Assembly (NCBI RefSeq): GCF_009925085.1
Contig: NZ_JAABNR010000003.1
Location: 216,427 to 280,426 of the forward strand
Direction of reading: 5' to 3'
DNA: 64,000 nucleotides
Origin: Stagnihabitans tardus
GTDB lineage: Bacteria > Pseudomonadota > Alphaproteobacteria > Rhodobacterales > Rhodobacteraceae
Positions 52,740-61,078 of this stretch are shown here, in pieces; the first letter of the stretch is position 1, and each line of letters begins with the position of its first letter. The notes under the pieces were generated by a model that was not told where the DNA came from, did no database searches, and was given only the letters and a program-made list of their open reading frames with translations. The position numbers were made by a program, and so were the translations under genes.

Positions 52740-53606
52740 ATGGCAGGATATGACGACCGCGACGGGCTGATCTGGATGGATGGCAAGCTGGTGGAATGGC
52801 GCTCGGCCAATGTGCACATCCTGACCCATGCGCTGCACTATGCCTCCGCCGTCTTCGAGGGCGAGCGCTGCTACAACGGCAAGATCTTCAAGTCGACCGA
52901 GCATTCGCAGCGGCTCTTGTATTCGGGCGAGCTTCTGGACATGCCGATCCCCTATACGGTCGAGGAAATCAACGCGGCCAAGGACTTGACGCTGAAGGCC
53001 AATGGGCTGACCGATGCCTATGTCCGAGCGCTGGCCTATCGCGGCGCGGGGGACGAGATGGGCGTGGCGGCGAGCGCAAACCCGGTCAAGCTGGCCATCG
53101 CGGTCTGGACCTGGGGCGCCTATTACGGCGATGCGAAGTTCAAGGGCGCGAAGCTGGACATTTCCAAGTGGAAGCGGCCTTCGCCCGAGACGATTCCCTC
53201 GGCGGCCAAGGCGAGCGGGCTCTACATGATCTGCACCATGTCCAAGCATGCGGCCATGGCCAAGGGCTGCTCGGATGCCATGATGTTCGACTATCGCGGC
53301 TATGTGGCCGAGGCGACGGGCGCGAATATCTTCTTCGTCAAGAATGGCGAGGTCCATACGCCCAAGGCCGACGCTTTCCTGAACGGGATCACGCGGCAGA
53401 CCGTCATCGGCATGCTGCGCGACATGCAGATCGTGGTGCATGAGCGGCACATCATGCCGGAAGAGCTTGAGGGCTTCGAGCAGTGCTGGCTGACCGGCAC
53501 GGCGGCGGAAGTGACCCCGGTGGGGTCGATCGGGCCCTATAACTTCGAGGTGGGTGAGCTGACCCGCCGCGTTTCGACCGAATACGAAAAGCTGGTCCGC
53601 CTTTAA
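52740..53606 (+). CDS. ilvE: branched-chain amino acid aminotransferase
   Basis: A 288-residue fold-type IV PLP aminotransferase for valine, leucine and isoleucine. Features: WMDGKLVEWRSANVHILTHALHYASAVFEGER spans 52770-52865, the PLP lysine is in ASGLYMICTMSKHAAM-adjacent IPSAAKASG, and EATGANIFFVKNGE and GITRQTVIGMLRD follow. The start at 52740 is chosen because GGAGG lies about 5 bases upstream and because the family starts MAGYDDRDG; an ATG at 52689 would add 17 residues. It ends before a strong hairpin. Confidence 0.95.
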   Translation: MAGYDDRDGLIWMDGKLVEWRSANVHILTHALHYASAVFEGERCYNGKIFKSTEHSQRLLYSGELLDMPIPYTVEEINAAKDLTLKANGLTDAYVRALAYRGAGDEMGVAASANPVKLAIAVWTWGAYYGDAKFKGAKLDISKWKRPSPETIPSAAKASGLYMICTMSKHAAMAKGCSDAMMFDYRGYVAEATGANIFFVKNGEVHTPKADAFLNGITRQTVIGMLRDMQIVVHERHIMPEELEGFEQCWLTGTAAEVTPVGSIGPYNFEVGELTRRVSTEYEKLVRL

Positions 53607-53628
53607 GGGGCGACCTTTGACGGGTGGG

Positions 53629-53661
53629 CCTTTGAAGGGGGGATCGACCCCCCTTCAAAGG
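53629..53661 (+). terminator. strong hairpin after ilvE
   Basis: CCTTTGAAGGGGGG (53629-53642) pairs perfectly over 14 bp with CCCCCCTTCAAAGG (53648-53661); the loop is ATCGA. It starts 23 bases after the ilvE stop. There is no long T run, only CTTT, so it may terminate or stabilise the transcript. Confidence 0.7.
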
Positions 53662-53759
53662 CTTTGGCGCCTGCGGGACGGGTCTGCTAAAATTTACTAA
53701 AACTTTCTTCCTTCGGGGCGGTGCGACTGCTAGCATGCCAGTATCGAGGGAGGATCATC

Positions 53760-55757
53760 ATGACCATTCGCTGGGGAATCATCGGCCCCGGCTCAATCGC
53801 GAACAATTTCGCGGATGGGCTGGCGCAATCCAAGTCGGGCAAGCTGGTGGCGGTCGCGGGGCGCGATGCGGCGCGGCGCCAGGCCTTTGCCGAGAAATAC
53901 GGGCTTTCGGTGCAGCATGACACCTATGCGGGCCTGATGGCGGATCCGGGGGTGGATGCCGTCTATATCTCCACCCCGCATCCCTGGCATGCCGAGCTGT
54001 CGATTGCCGCCCTGCGGGCTGGCAAGCATGTGCTTTGCGAAAAGCCTGCGGGGATGAATGCGGCCGAGGTCGTGGCGATTTCCGAGGTGGCAGCGCAGGA
54101 AGGGCGCTTCTTCATGGAGGCCTTCATGTATCGCTGCCATCCGCAGATCGCGCGGGTGCTGGAGATCATCGCCTCCGGTGAGATCGGGACTCCGCGCCAT
54201 ATCCGCACGCAGTTCGGCTTCAACGCGCCTTACCGTGAGGGATCAAGGCTTTACGAGATGGCCTTGGGCGGCGGCGGGATCCTCGATGTCGGCGGCTATC
54301 CGGTGTCGCTGGCGCGGCTGATCGCGGGGGCGGCGGAGGGCAAGGGCTTTGCCAACCCTTCTGTCGTGCGCGGTCATGGGGTGCTGGCAGAGACGGGCGT
54401 CGATGCGGTGGCGCATGGGATCCTGGGCTTCGCCAGTGGGTTTGTGGCCGAGATTGCGGTGGCCGTGGCGCGGAACATGGACAATTCGGCGACGATCACC
54501 GGCGACAAGGGGACCCTGGTCATTGCCGACCCCTGGGTGCCGGGGCGGAATGTCGGGCCCTCGACCACCTCGATCACGGTGACGGTGGGGGGCGTGTCGC
54601 GCAGCGAAGTGCTGGGCGATGAGCGGATGCTCTTCGCCTTCGAGGCGGAGGCCGTTTCGGCGACCATCGCGGCGGGGGGCTTGCAAGGCGTGCATCCGGC
54701 GCCGACCCATGCCGATTCGATCGGCAACAACGAGACCCTGGACCGCTGGCGCGCCGAGGTCGGCTATCGGACCTTTGCCGAGACGCCCGCAACGAACCGC
54801 AAGACGCCGGGCGTGCTGCCCAAGGGGCTGCCGCAGATTCCCAAGGCGGAGCTGGCGGGGGTGGGCGCGGTCTCCAAGCTGATCATCGGCTGCGACAACC
54901 GCAATACCGTGGCCGAGGGCGCGCTGGTCTGGGACGCTTTCATGGAGGCCGGGGGCAATGCCTTTGACACCGGCTTTGTCTATGGCGGCGGGCTGCATGA
55001 GAAGGTGCTGGGCGACTGGATCAAGGCGCGGGGGGTTGCGCGTGAGGTCGTGGTGATCGCCAAGGGCGCGCATACGCCCTACTGCAACCCGGAATCAATC
55101 GGGGCGCAGCTGGAGATCTCGCTGGACCGCCTGGGGCTGGACTTCGCGCCGGTCTATATCATGCACCGCGACAATCCGCAGGTGCCGGTGGGCGAGTTCA
55201 TCGACGCGCTGAACGTTTTGCGCGCCCAAGGCAGGATCGGGATTTTCGGCGGGTCGAACTGGACTCCGCGCCGGATGGCCGAGGCCAATACCTATGCGGC
55301 GAAACATGGGCTGCAGGGCATGTCGATCCTGAACAACAACCTCTCGCTGGCGGTGATGGAAAAGCCGGTCTGGGCGGGCTGCGTGACCTCCAACACGCCG
55401 GACATGCTGAGCTTCCTGCGGCGCGGAGAAGTGGCGCACCTGTCCTGGTCCTCCCAGGCGCGGGGCTATTTCCTGCCCGAGGAACTGCGCAACCGGCTGC
55501 CCGCCGATACCGCACCCGAGACCTGCTTCGGCAGCGAGCGGAATGCCGAGCGGCGGCGGCGGGCCGAGGCCCTGGCTGTGGAAAAGGGCGTTTCTGCCCA
55601 CAACATCGCGACGGCCTGGGTGCTGTCGCAGCTTTTCCCCAGCTTCGCGCTGATCGGGCCGAGGTCTCCCGGTGAGATCGTCTCGACCCTGGCCGGGGCG
55701 GCCTTGCAGCTGTCAGAGGCCGAGGTTCTTTGGCTGAACCTGGAAGGCGAAAGGTAA
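53760..55757 (+). CDS. fused Gfo/Idh/MocA oxidoreductase and aldo/keto reductase
   Basis: A 665-residue two-domain enzyme. Residues 1-335 are a Gfo/Idh/MocA dehydrogenase: NAD site GIIGPGSIANNFADG, then STPHPWHAEL, the catalytic LCEKPAGMNA and GGGGILDVGGYPVSL. After a linker (about 335-375) comes an aldo/keto reductase with all four catalytic positions: Asp and Tyr in FDTGFVYGGG, Lys in VVVIAKGAH and His in VYIMHRDNP. Such proteins act on sugars or inositols, and the two activities may run in succession. The start has AGGGAGG upstream. No transporter or regulator is adjacent. Confidence 0.9.
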   Translation: MTIRWGIIGPGSIANNFADGLAQSKSGKLVAVAGRDAARRQAFAEKYGLSVQHDTYAGLMADPGVDAVYISTPHPWHAELSIAALRAGKHVLCEKPAGMNAAEVVAISEVAAQEGRFFMEAFMYRCHPQIARVLEIIASGEIGTPRHIRTQFGFNAPYREGSRLYEMALGGGGILDVGGYPVSLARLIAGAAEGKGFANPSVVRGHGVLAETGVDAVAHGILGFASGFVAEIAVAVARNMDNSATITGDKGTLVIADPWVPGRNVGPSTTSITVTVGGVSRSEVLGDERMLFAFEAEAVSATIAAGGLQGVHPAPTHADSIGNNETLDRWRAEVGYRTFAETPATNRKTPGVLPKGLPQIPKAELAGVGAVSKLIIGCDNRNTVAEGALVWDAFMEAGGNAFDTGFVYGGGLHEKVLGDWIKARGVAREVVVIAKGAHTPYCNPESIGAQLEISLDRLGLDFAPVYIMHRDNPQVPVGEFIDALNVLRAQGRIGIFGGSNWTPRRMAEANTYAAKHGLQGMSILNNNLSLAVMEKPVWAGCVTSNTPDMLSFLRRGEVAHLSWSSQARGYFLPEELRNRLPADTAPETCFGSERNAERRRRAEALAVEKGVSAHNIATAWVLSQLFPSFALIGPRSPGEIVSTLAGAALQLSEAEVLWLNLEGER

Positions 55758-55821
55758 GGAGCGCGTTCCGCGCAAGCCTATGTCTCGCCTCTGGGCCTTG
55801 GCAGGCCCAACCGGCTCGGGC

Positions 55822-55900
55822 TTTGGGCCAAATCGAAATGTCTTTCAATTTGGCCCAAATATCCCGGGGTGAGGGCGAAGCCCGAGGGGCAGCGCCCCTC
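55822..55900 (+). repeat. intergenic palindromic element, copy 2 (nested hairpins)
   Basis: The arms at 55822-55838 and 55843-55859 (TTTGGGCCAAAT... / ...ATTTGGCCCAAA) form a 17-bp stem with one mismatch and a 4-base loop. CAAATATCCCGG follows, then the hairpin GAGGGGC-AGC-GCCCCTC (55884-55900), which overlaps the stop codon of the minus-strand gene. The same order occurs at 29791-29899. Located between two convergent genes, it may act as a two-way terminator. Confidence 0.8.
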
Positions 55901-56897
55901 AGACCTTGTCGCGGATGAGCGGCGTGGTCGAACAGTGCAGCCCGCCGCCGTTCTTGTGGTTGGCGGCATAGGGCACGGTCGCCCAGGTGACCCCCGCCGC
56001 CGCCAGCCGGTCCAAGGTGCGGTTGGTGGCGCCCTCGGGCATCAGCATCTTGCCCGGCGCGATGGCGATGGAGTTCACGATCCAGGGGTCGTCGCCCGGA
56101 TCGGTCTCGATATAGCGGATGCCGCGGCGGGTCAGCTCTTCCAGGAAGGAATAGGGCAGGCCCATCGGGTTGAGGATGGCCAAGTCCTTGTCGATCATCA
56201 GGAAAGAGACATCCAGGTGGATGTCATAGCCGGTGAGCTCGACGATCAGAAGCTCGACCCCCTGCCGTGCCAGGACCTCGCCGACCTGGTTGGCGCCTTC
56301 GCGGTTGACGCGGACGCCGACGCCGATGGCACAGGTCTTCTCGTTCAGCCAGGCGAAGCTCCCGCCCTCCATGATGCCATTGCCCGAGATCGTCCGCAGG
56401 ATCGGGATGCCGAGGCGGGCAAGCGTGCGGGTGATCGCCAGCTCTTCACCCCGGCGGATGCGGGCGCCCATGCGGCAGACGATGGCGCCGCCCTTGACCA
56501 TGATCAGCGGGTCGCGGGTGTAGATCTGCTTGAGCCGGTTGCCCGCCTCGCCATCGACGAAATGGACCTCGACGCCCTCGGCGCGCAGGGCTGCGACATA
56601 GGCGTCATGCTGGGCCTGCATCAGGGGGATGTCGGGCGGCGTGTCGGACTGGAAATACCAGCCCACTTCCGGATCTCCATAGGACCCGATCTCGGCCAGG
56701 CGCTTGGACGGGTCGATGACCTGCATCTCCGGTCCCGGGCGATGCATCAGGATCGACCGGATGCGGCCTACATCATTGTCGATGCCCCAGACCTTGCCCC
56801 AGGTGTGCATCAGCTCGGACGGGTCCTCGAAGGGGGGCTCGGCTCCGGCGGCGAAGGTCTTGATGGTCTGCGTGTAGATCCAATGCGGGTTTGTCAT
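55899..56897 (-). CDS. amidinotransferase/dimethylargininase-fold enzyme
   Basis: A 332-residue protein of the pentein (guanidino-group modifying) superfamily. Conserved are YTRDPLIMVKGGAIVCRMG, TISGNGIMEGGSFAWLN, the catalytic His in GYDIHLDVSFLMID and the nucleophile Cys in GGLHCSTTPL at the C-terminus. The N-terminal half has RIRSILMHRPGPE. Relatives hydrolyse dimethylarginine or arginine, or transfer amidino groups; the specific reaction is unknown. It is monocistronic and convergent with the fused oxidoreductase gene. Confidence 0.88.
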   Translation of the reverse strand: MTNPHWIYTQTIKTFAAGAEPPFEDPSELMHTWGKVWGIDNDVGRIRSILMHRPGPEMQVIDPSKRLAEIGSYGDPEVGWYFQSDTPPDIPLMQAQHDAYVAALRAEGVEVHFVDGEAGNRLKQIYTRDPLIMVKGGAIVCRMGARIRRGEELAITRTLARLGIPILRTISGNGIMEGGSFAWLNEKTCAIGVGVRVNREGANQVGEVLARQGVELLIVELTGYDIHLDVSFLMIDKDLAILNPMGLPYSFLEELTRRGIRYIETDPGDDPWIVNSIAIAPGKMLMPEGATNRTLDRLAAAGVTWATVPYAANHKNGGGLHCSTTPLIRDKV

Positions 56898-57022
56898 GGG
56901 GCACCTCTTTCGGGGAATAGCCTAGGGGGTGAGGCCGGGGCAGGGAAGGGCCTGACTGAAGGGAAGAGGCCAACTCCCGCCAGGGGAGCGCCTTGGCAAG
57001 GCCGCCTTTCCGCGGCGCAACC

Positions 57023-57355
57023 TCAGCCCTTACGGCCTTGCAGCTCTTCGATATAGGCCTTCAGCCCCTCGCTTTCGGCCCGCGCATCGCGCAGACCCTC
57101 CATCGCCGCGCGCAACTCGGCATCGGAGGAGGCCAGTTGCCCCACCAGCTCCGCCTCGCGCGCCTCGAGATAGAGGATCGCCTGGTCGCGCTGTTCCTCC
57201 GCCTCGTGCAGGCTTTGCGCCAGGTGGTCCATCTCGGAGACATCGCCCCCCGCCACCCGCGTCAGGCGCTGCAAGAGCCAATGGGCCAGCCAGCCCAGGC
57301 CAAAGGCCAGGAACAGGACGATGGCCGTGGCGAAGGTCAGTTGCATGCGGTTCAT
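57023..57355 (-). CDS. small membrane protein with coiled coil
   Basis: A 110-residue protein of unknown function. One N-terminal hydrophobic helix (TFATAIVLFLAFGLGWLAHWLL, split here as 57290-57345) is followed by a heptad-rich, strongly charged helix (SEMDHLAQSLHEAEEQRDQA, then REAELVGQLASSDAEL). This suggests an inner-membrane-anchored coiled coil facing one compartment. It follows the OmpA-type gene by 13 bases in the same operon, so it may interact with it. AGGATG lies upstream of the ATG. Confidence 0.7.
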   Translation of the reverse strand: MNRMQLTFATAIVLFLAFGLGWLAHWLLQRLTRVAGGDVSEMDHLAQSLHEAEEQRDQAILYLEAREAELVGQLASSDAELRAAMEGLRDARAESEGLKAYIEELQGRKG

Positions 57356-57368
57356 CGGGTCATCCTGA

Positions 57369-59321
57369 TCATTCTGCGGGCCGCCGCTTGGGGCGCGGCA
57401 CGGGTTTTTGCGGAGCCAGAGGCGCGCCATCGGCCCCGGTCTCGAACTCCAGCTTCGGGCCGGTGCCCGCCGTCGCCACCAGGCCCGCCAGCGTCGCATC
57501 GCCCTGGCCGGGTTCGATCAGGCGGAACTCGATGCGGCGGTTGGCCAGCCGCCCGGCCTCGGTGCCGTTGTCGGCCACCGGAACGCCCTCGCCAAAGCCC
57601 ACGGCCTGCATGGCGGAGACATCGACGAGCCGCCCTTGGAGCGCCACCAGCACTGCCTGGGCCCGCGCCTTGGACAAGGCCAGGTTGCCCTCGGCCGAGC
57701 CCTGCGCATCGGTATGGCCGCCGATCTCCATCTTGATCGGACCGCAGTTCTTCAGGGCCTGGGCCAGGGCATCCATCATCGCGGCGGATTCGGCGGCGAT
57801 CTCGGCCGAGCCCGGGTCAAAGGCGATCTTGCGCTTGGCCATCACGGCCTGCACCCGCTCCAGGCATTCGGCGGGCGTGGGCAGGCCCGCCATCGGGTCC
57901 AGCGCCTTGTCGTAATCCACATCGACCTTGAAGCGCTGCCCCTGGCCCAGCTTGCGGCTGAGAAGCTGGCTCACCCGGTCAGACGCGGTCTTGAGACCCG
58001 AAACCCCGGTGACCTCGACCATATCCGCCTTGACCATCAGCATGCCGCTGTCCAGCACAGCGAGCGCATCCAGCCCCGCAAAGACCCGCGCCGTCCAGCC
58101 CTCGGGGACCGAGGCGTCCAGGACCGTCGCCACATGGACCTTGCTGGCGCCGAAATGCGCCTTGGCGACGGAACCCACGGCAAGCGTCATCCGCTCATCC
58201 AACAGCGGCCCGCGCAGATCGACCTTGTGGGTCTTGGCCTCCAGCGTCGCGGTGAAGAGCAAGGGCCCCGAGACCGCCGCCTTGGCCTTTTCCGGCATCG
58301 AGGCTTGCAGCGAGAACACATCCGGCAGCCCGGCGCGCAGATCGCCCAAGGCGGTGTCAAAGGCGGCCTGGGTCACATCCTCCCCGGCTTCCAGCGTGAT
58401 ATCGGCATCCGAGAAGGTGACCGTCCCGCCGCCCATGGCCTTGACCGCCGCAATCGCCGCCGAGGTCGCATCGGCCCAGGAGGGCGAGGGCACGCCCATG
58501 CCGACGGTGCAGGCCGCCTCGATCCCCGCAGCGGCCAGGATCTTGGCCTTGGCCGCCTCGGTATCGGCGGAACAGGCGTCGAACCGCGCGCCCTTGGCGT
58601 CGAGGACGAAGCGCAGGGTAAAGGGCGTCAGCACCGGGCGCGGGGCGGAAATGTCGGTTGTCACCCGCAGCCCCTTGGGCGCGGCCTTGGCCAGGGCCGC
58701 CTCGAACTGGCGCTTTTCCACCTCGGAGCCCGCGATGGCGATGATATTCACCCCCTCCGCCGAGACCGAAATCTTCGACCGGGGCAGCAGGGTCAGGGCC
58801 TCGGTCCCGAAGGCCAGGGCCTCGGCCCAGCCCTCGGGCGCGGCATAGGCGGCGGTTTCCAGCATGTCCATGGGAGAGGGCGCGAGGGCCTTGGCGGCAG
58901 AGGTCAGGGCCTCCTTGTCTTCGCCCTCGGGCAGCAGGCCGATCAGCTGCACGCCGTCGTCGCCCCGCAGCATCTCGACCGAAAACCGGGGCGCGGCGAT
59001 GACCTCGGGAGGCGTCACCTCGATCTGGCTGTCGATGCGGGTGGAATCGACGATCTGCCCCACCAGGTTCACCACGGCAAAGCGCTGGCCCTCGGTCTGC
59101 GCCGTCCCGGTCAGGGTCACGGTCAGCCCATCACTCGCCACCGAGGCCCAGTCATGCCCCGCCGCAATCAGCTTCAGCCGCACCACCCGCTCGGTCGAGC
59201 TTTCGATCAGCCGCGACAGGCCCATGCCCGCGCCAAGCGACAGGACAGCGGCGAGGGCGAATCCCCCCAGTCCCAGCCAGAGGGGCGAGAGGCGGCGCGC
59301 AAGAGGAGGAATCTCGGTCAT
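57369..59321 (-). CDS. OmpA-family protein with BON-like domains and N-terminal membrane anchor
   Basis: A 650-residue protein. Residues 15-38 are a hydrophobic anchor (PLWLGLGGFALAAVLSLGAGMG) with no obvious cleavage site. A BON-like region follows (HDWASVASDGLTVTLTGTAQTEGQ), then a long Ala-rich region with further repeats, and an OmpA/MotB-like peptidoglycan-binding domain: IGGHTDAQGSAEGNLALSKARAQ and NRRIEFRLIEPG. The C-terminus is Lys/Pro/Arg-rich. The layout resembles mycobacterial ArfA and anchored peptidoglycan-binding proteins. It is the first gene of the two-gene unit with the coiled-coil protein. Confidence 0.85.
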   Translation of the reverse strand: MTEIPPLARRLSPLWLGLGGFALAAVLSLGAGMGLSRLIESSTERVVRLKLIAAGHDWASVASDGLTVTLTGTAQTEGQRFAVVNLVGQIVDSTRIDSQIEVTPPEVIAAPRFSVEMLRGDDGVQLIGLLPEGEDKEALTSAAKALAPSPMDMLETAAYAAPEGWAEALAFGTEALTLLPRSKISVSAEGVNIIAIAGSEVEKRQFEAALAKAAPKGLRVTTDISAPRPVLTPFTLRFVLDAKGARFDACSADTEAAKAKILAAAGIEAACTVGMGVPSPSWADATSAAIAAVKAMGGGTVTFSDADITLEAGEDVTQAAFDTALGDLRAGLPDVFSLQASMPEKAKAAVSGPLLFTATLEAKTHKVDLRGPLLDERMTLAVGSVAKAHFGASKVHVATVLDASVPEGWTARVFAGLDALAVLDSGMLMVKADMVEVTGVSGLKTASDRVSQLLSRKLGQGQRFKVDVDYDKALDPMAGLPTPAECLERVQAVMAKRKIAFDPGSAEIAAESAAMMDALAQALKNCGPIKMEIGGHTDAQGSAEGNLALSKARAQAVLVALQGRLVDVSAMQAVGFGEGVPVADNGTEAGRLANRRIEFRLIEPGQGDATLAGLVATAGTGPKLEFETGADGAPLAPQKPVPRPKRRPAE

Positions 59322-59356
59322 TGCCGCTGCTTAGCCTTGGGGGGCGGGGCGTTCAA

Positions 59357-60346
59357 TCACAGCAGCGCGGCGGCGGCAAGAAACAGCGCAGGGATAAGGC
59401 CCGCATCCCGGTTGGCCCGGAAGGCGCGCAGGCAAGAGGCCGGGTCGTCGAGGTCCAGCTTCTGCATCTGCCAGGCCATGTGCCAGCCCATGGCCCAGAC
59501 CCCGGCCAAGGCGATGGCCATCTTCAGCATATCGGGCTGGGCCCGCAGCGCCAGGATCACCGAAAGCCCCATCAGCCCAAGCGTCAGGCCGATGAACAGC
59601 CGCAGCCAGGCGCGGGTCTTGTCGCCAAACAGGCGGGCGGTGGATTTCACCCCGATCAGCGCATCATCCTCGCGGTCCTGATGGGCATAGATCGTGTCGT
59701 AATAAAGCGTCCAGGCGATGCCAGCGGCGTAAAGCGCCACGACCTCGGGGGTGATCGTCGCGGTATGGGCGGCATAGGCCAAAAGCGCGCCCCAGTTGAA
59801 GGCCAGGCCCAAAAAGACCTGGGGCCACCAGGTAAAGCGTTTGGCAAAGGGATAGATCGCGACCAGGATCAGCGAGGCCAGGCCCAGCCCGATGGCCGTT
59901 CCGTTATACGAGAACAGGATCGCCGCCGCCGCCAGCGCCTGGCCCACCATCCACAACAGCGCCTTGGTCACGCTGACCGCGCCCGAGGGCAGCGGGCGCG
60001 AGCGAGTCCGGGCGACCTTGGCATCGATATGGCGGTCTGCGATGTCGTTCCAGGTGCAGCCCGCCCCGCGCATCAAGAAGGCTCCGGCCAGGCAAGAGAC
60101 TGCCAGCCAAAGGTCCCAGGATTTGTAGCCCGACCCCAGGGCCGCCAGCGCCACGCCCCAAAGACAGGGAAAGAACAGAAGCCAAGTCCCAATGGGCCGA
60201 TCCGCCCGCGAAAGCCGCAGATAGGGCTTGGCCGCCTCAGGCGCGTAAAGGTCGACCCAGTTGTCTTTCGGCGCATCGGCGACCTTGTTGAGCGAAGCCG
60301 CATCCGGGGCGGGTGCTGCCTCTGGCATTTTCGGAGTCTCGGACAT
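59357..60346 (-). CDS. ubiA: 4-hydroxybenzoate polyprenyltransferase
   Basis: A 329-residue membrane enzyme attaching the polyprenyl chain to 4-hydroxybenzoate in ubiquinone synthesis. About eight hydrophobic helices are seen after a 40-residue disordered N-terminus. The two Asp-rich motifs are NDIADRHID and YAHQDREDD. RPLPSGAVS between them is typical. ATG 60346 has GAGGAA about 5 bases upstream, and this ribosome binding site overlaps the divergent rsmE start region, since only 12 bases separate the starts. Confidence 0.95.
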   Translation of the reverse strand: MSETPKMPEAAPAPDAASLNKVADAPKDNWVDLYAPEAAKPYLRLSRADRPIGTWLLFFPCLWGVALAALGSGYKSWDLWLAVSCLAGAFLMRGAGCTWNDIADRHIDAKVARTRSRPLPSGAVSVTKALLWMVGQALAAAAILFSYNGTAIGLGLASLILVAIYPFAKRFTWWPQVFLGLAFNWGALLAYAAHTATITPEVVALYAAGIAWTLYYDTIYAHQDREDDALIGVKSTARLFGDKTRAWLRLFIGLTLGLMGLSVILALRAQPDMLKMAIALAGVWAMGWHMAWQMQKLDLDDPASCLRAFRANRDAGLIPALFLAAAALL

Positions 60347-60358
60347 AGGTTCCTCGTC

Positions 60359-61078
60359 ATGACAGAGGCAAAGATCAGGCTGTATCTAGACCAGCCCCTC
60401 GCCCCGGGGCAAGCTTTGGCCTTGGACGAGGCTCAGGCGAATTACCTGTTCAACGTCATGCGGCTTGGAAAAGACGCCGTCGTCAAGGTCTTCAACGGCC
60501 GGGATGGCGAATGGCTGGCGCGGGTGGAACATGCGGCCAAGCGCAGCGGGATCCTGCGGGCCGAGGCTTTGAGCGCGCCCCTGGTGGCACCCCCCGACCT
60601 CTGGCTGATCTTCGCGCCGATCAAGAAGGCGCGCTGCGATTTCATCGTGGAAAAGGCGGTGGAGCTGGGGGTGGCGCGACTTCTGCCCGTCCAGACCCGC
60701 TATACCAACGAGCGCTTCCGCGAGGACAAGGCCCAGGCCCATGCCATCGAGGCCGCCGAGCAATGCGAGGCGACCTTCGTGCCGCCCGTCGATGACCTGC
60801 GCCCCCTGGAGCGGGTGTTGAAGGACTGGGACCCCGCCCGCCGCATCCTCTGGGCCGACGAGGGCCTCCAGGGCCAGGCCGCGCTTTTGCAGGCCTCCCC
60901 CGGCCCCTGGGCCGTCCTGATCGGCCCCGAGGGCGGCTTTGCCCCCGAAGAGCGTGAGCGTCTGCGGTCGCTGCCCTTCGTCACGCCGGTGTCACTCGGC
61001 CCCCGCATCCTGCGCGCCGATACCGCTGCCGTGGCCGCCCTGACGCTGTGGCAGGCGAACCTGGGGGACTGGCGATGA
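60359..61078 (+). CDS. rsmE: 16S rRNA (uracil1498-N3)-methyltransferase
   Basis: A 239-residue SPOUT methyltransferase for m3U1498 in the 16S rRNA decoding region. Features: PUA-like N-terminus (HYLFNVMR-like NYLFNVMRLGKDAVVKVFNG), EKAVELGVARLLPVQT, IGPEGGFAPEERERL and the C-terminal LGPRILRADTAAVAAL that forms the knot. The long ORF before 60359 is a shadow of ubiA. Stop overlaps the acetyltransferase start by 4 nt. Confidence 0.96.
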   Translation: MTEAKIRLYLDQPLAPGQALALDEAQANYLFNVMRLGKDAVVKVFNGRDGEWLARVEHAAKRSGILRAEALSAPLVAPPDLWLIFAPIKKARCDFIVEKAVELGVARLLPVQTRYTNERFREDKAQAHAIEAAEQCEATFVPPVDDLRPLERVLKDWDPARRILWADEGLQGQAALLQASPGPWAVLIGPEGGFAPEERERLRSLPFVTPVSLGPRILRADTAAVAALTLWQANLGDWR

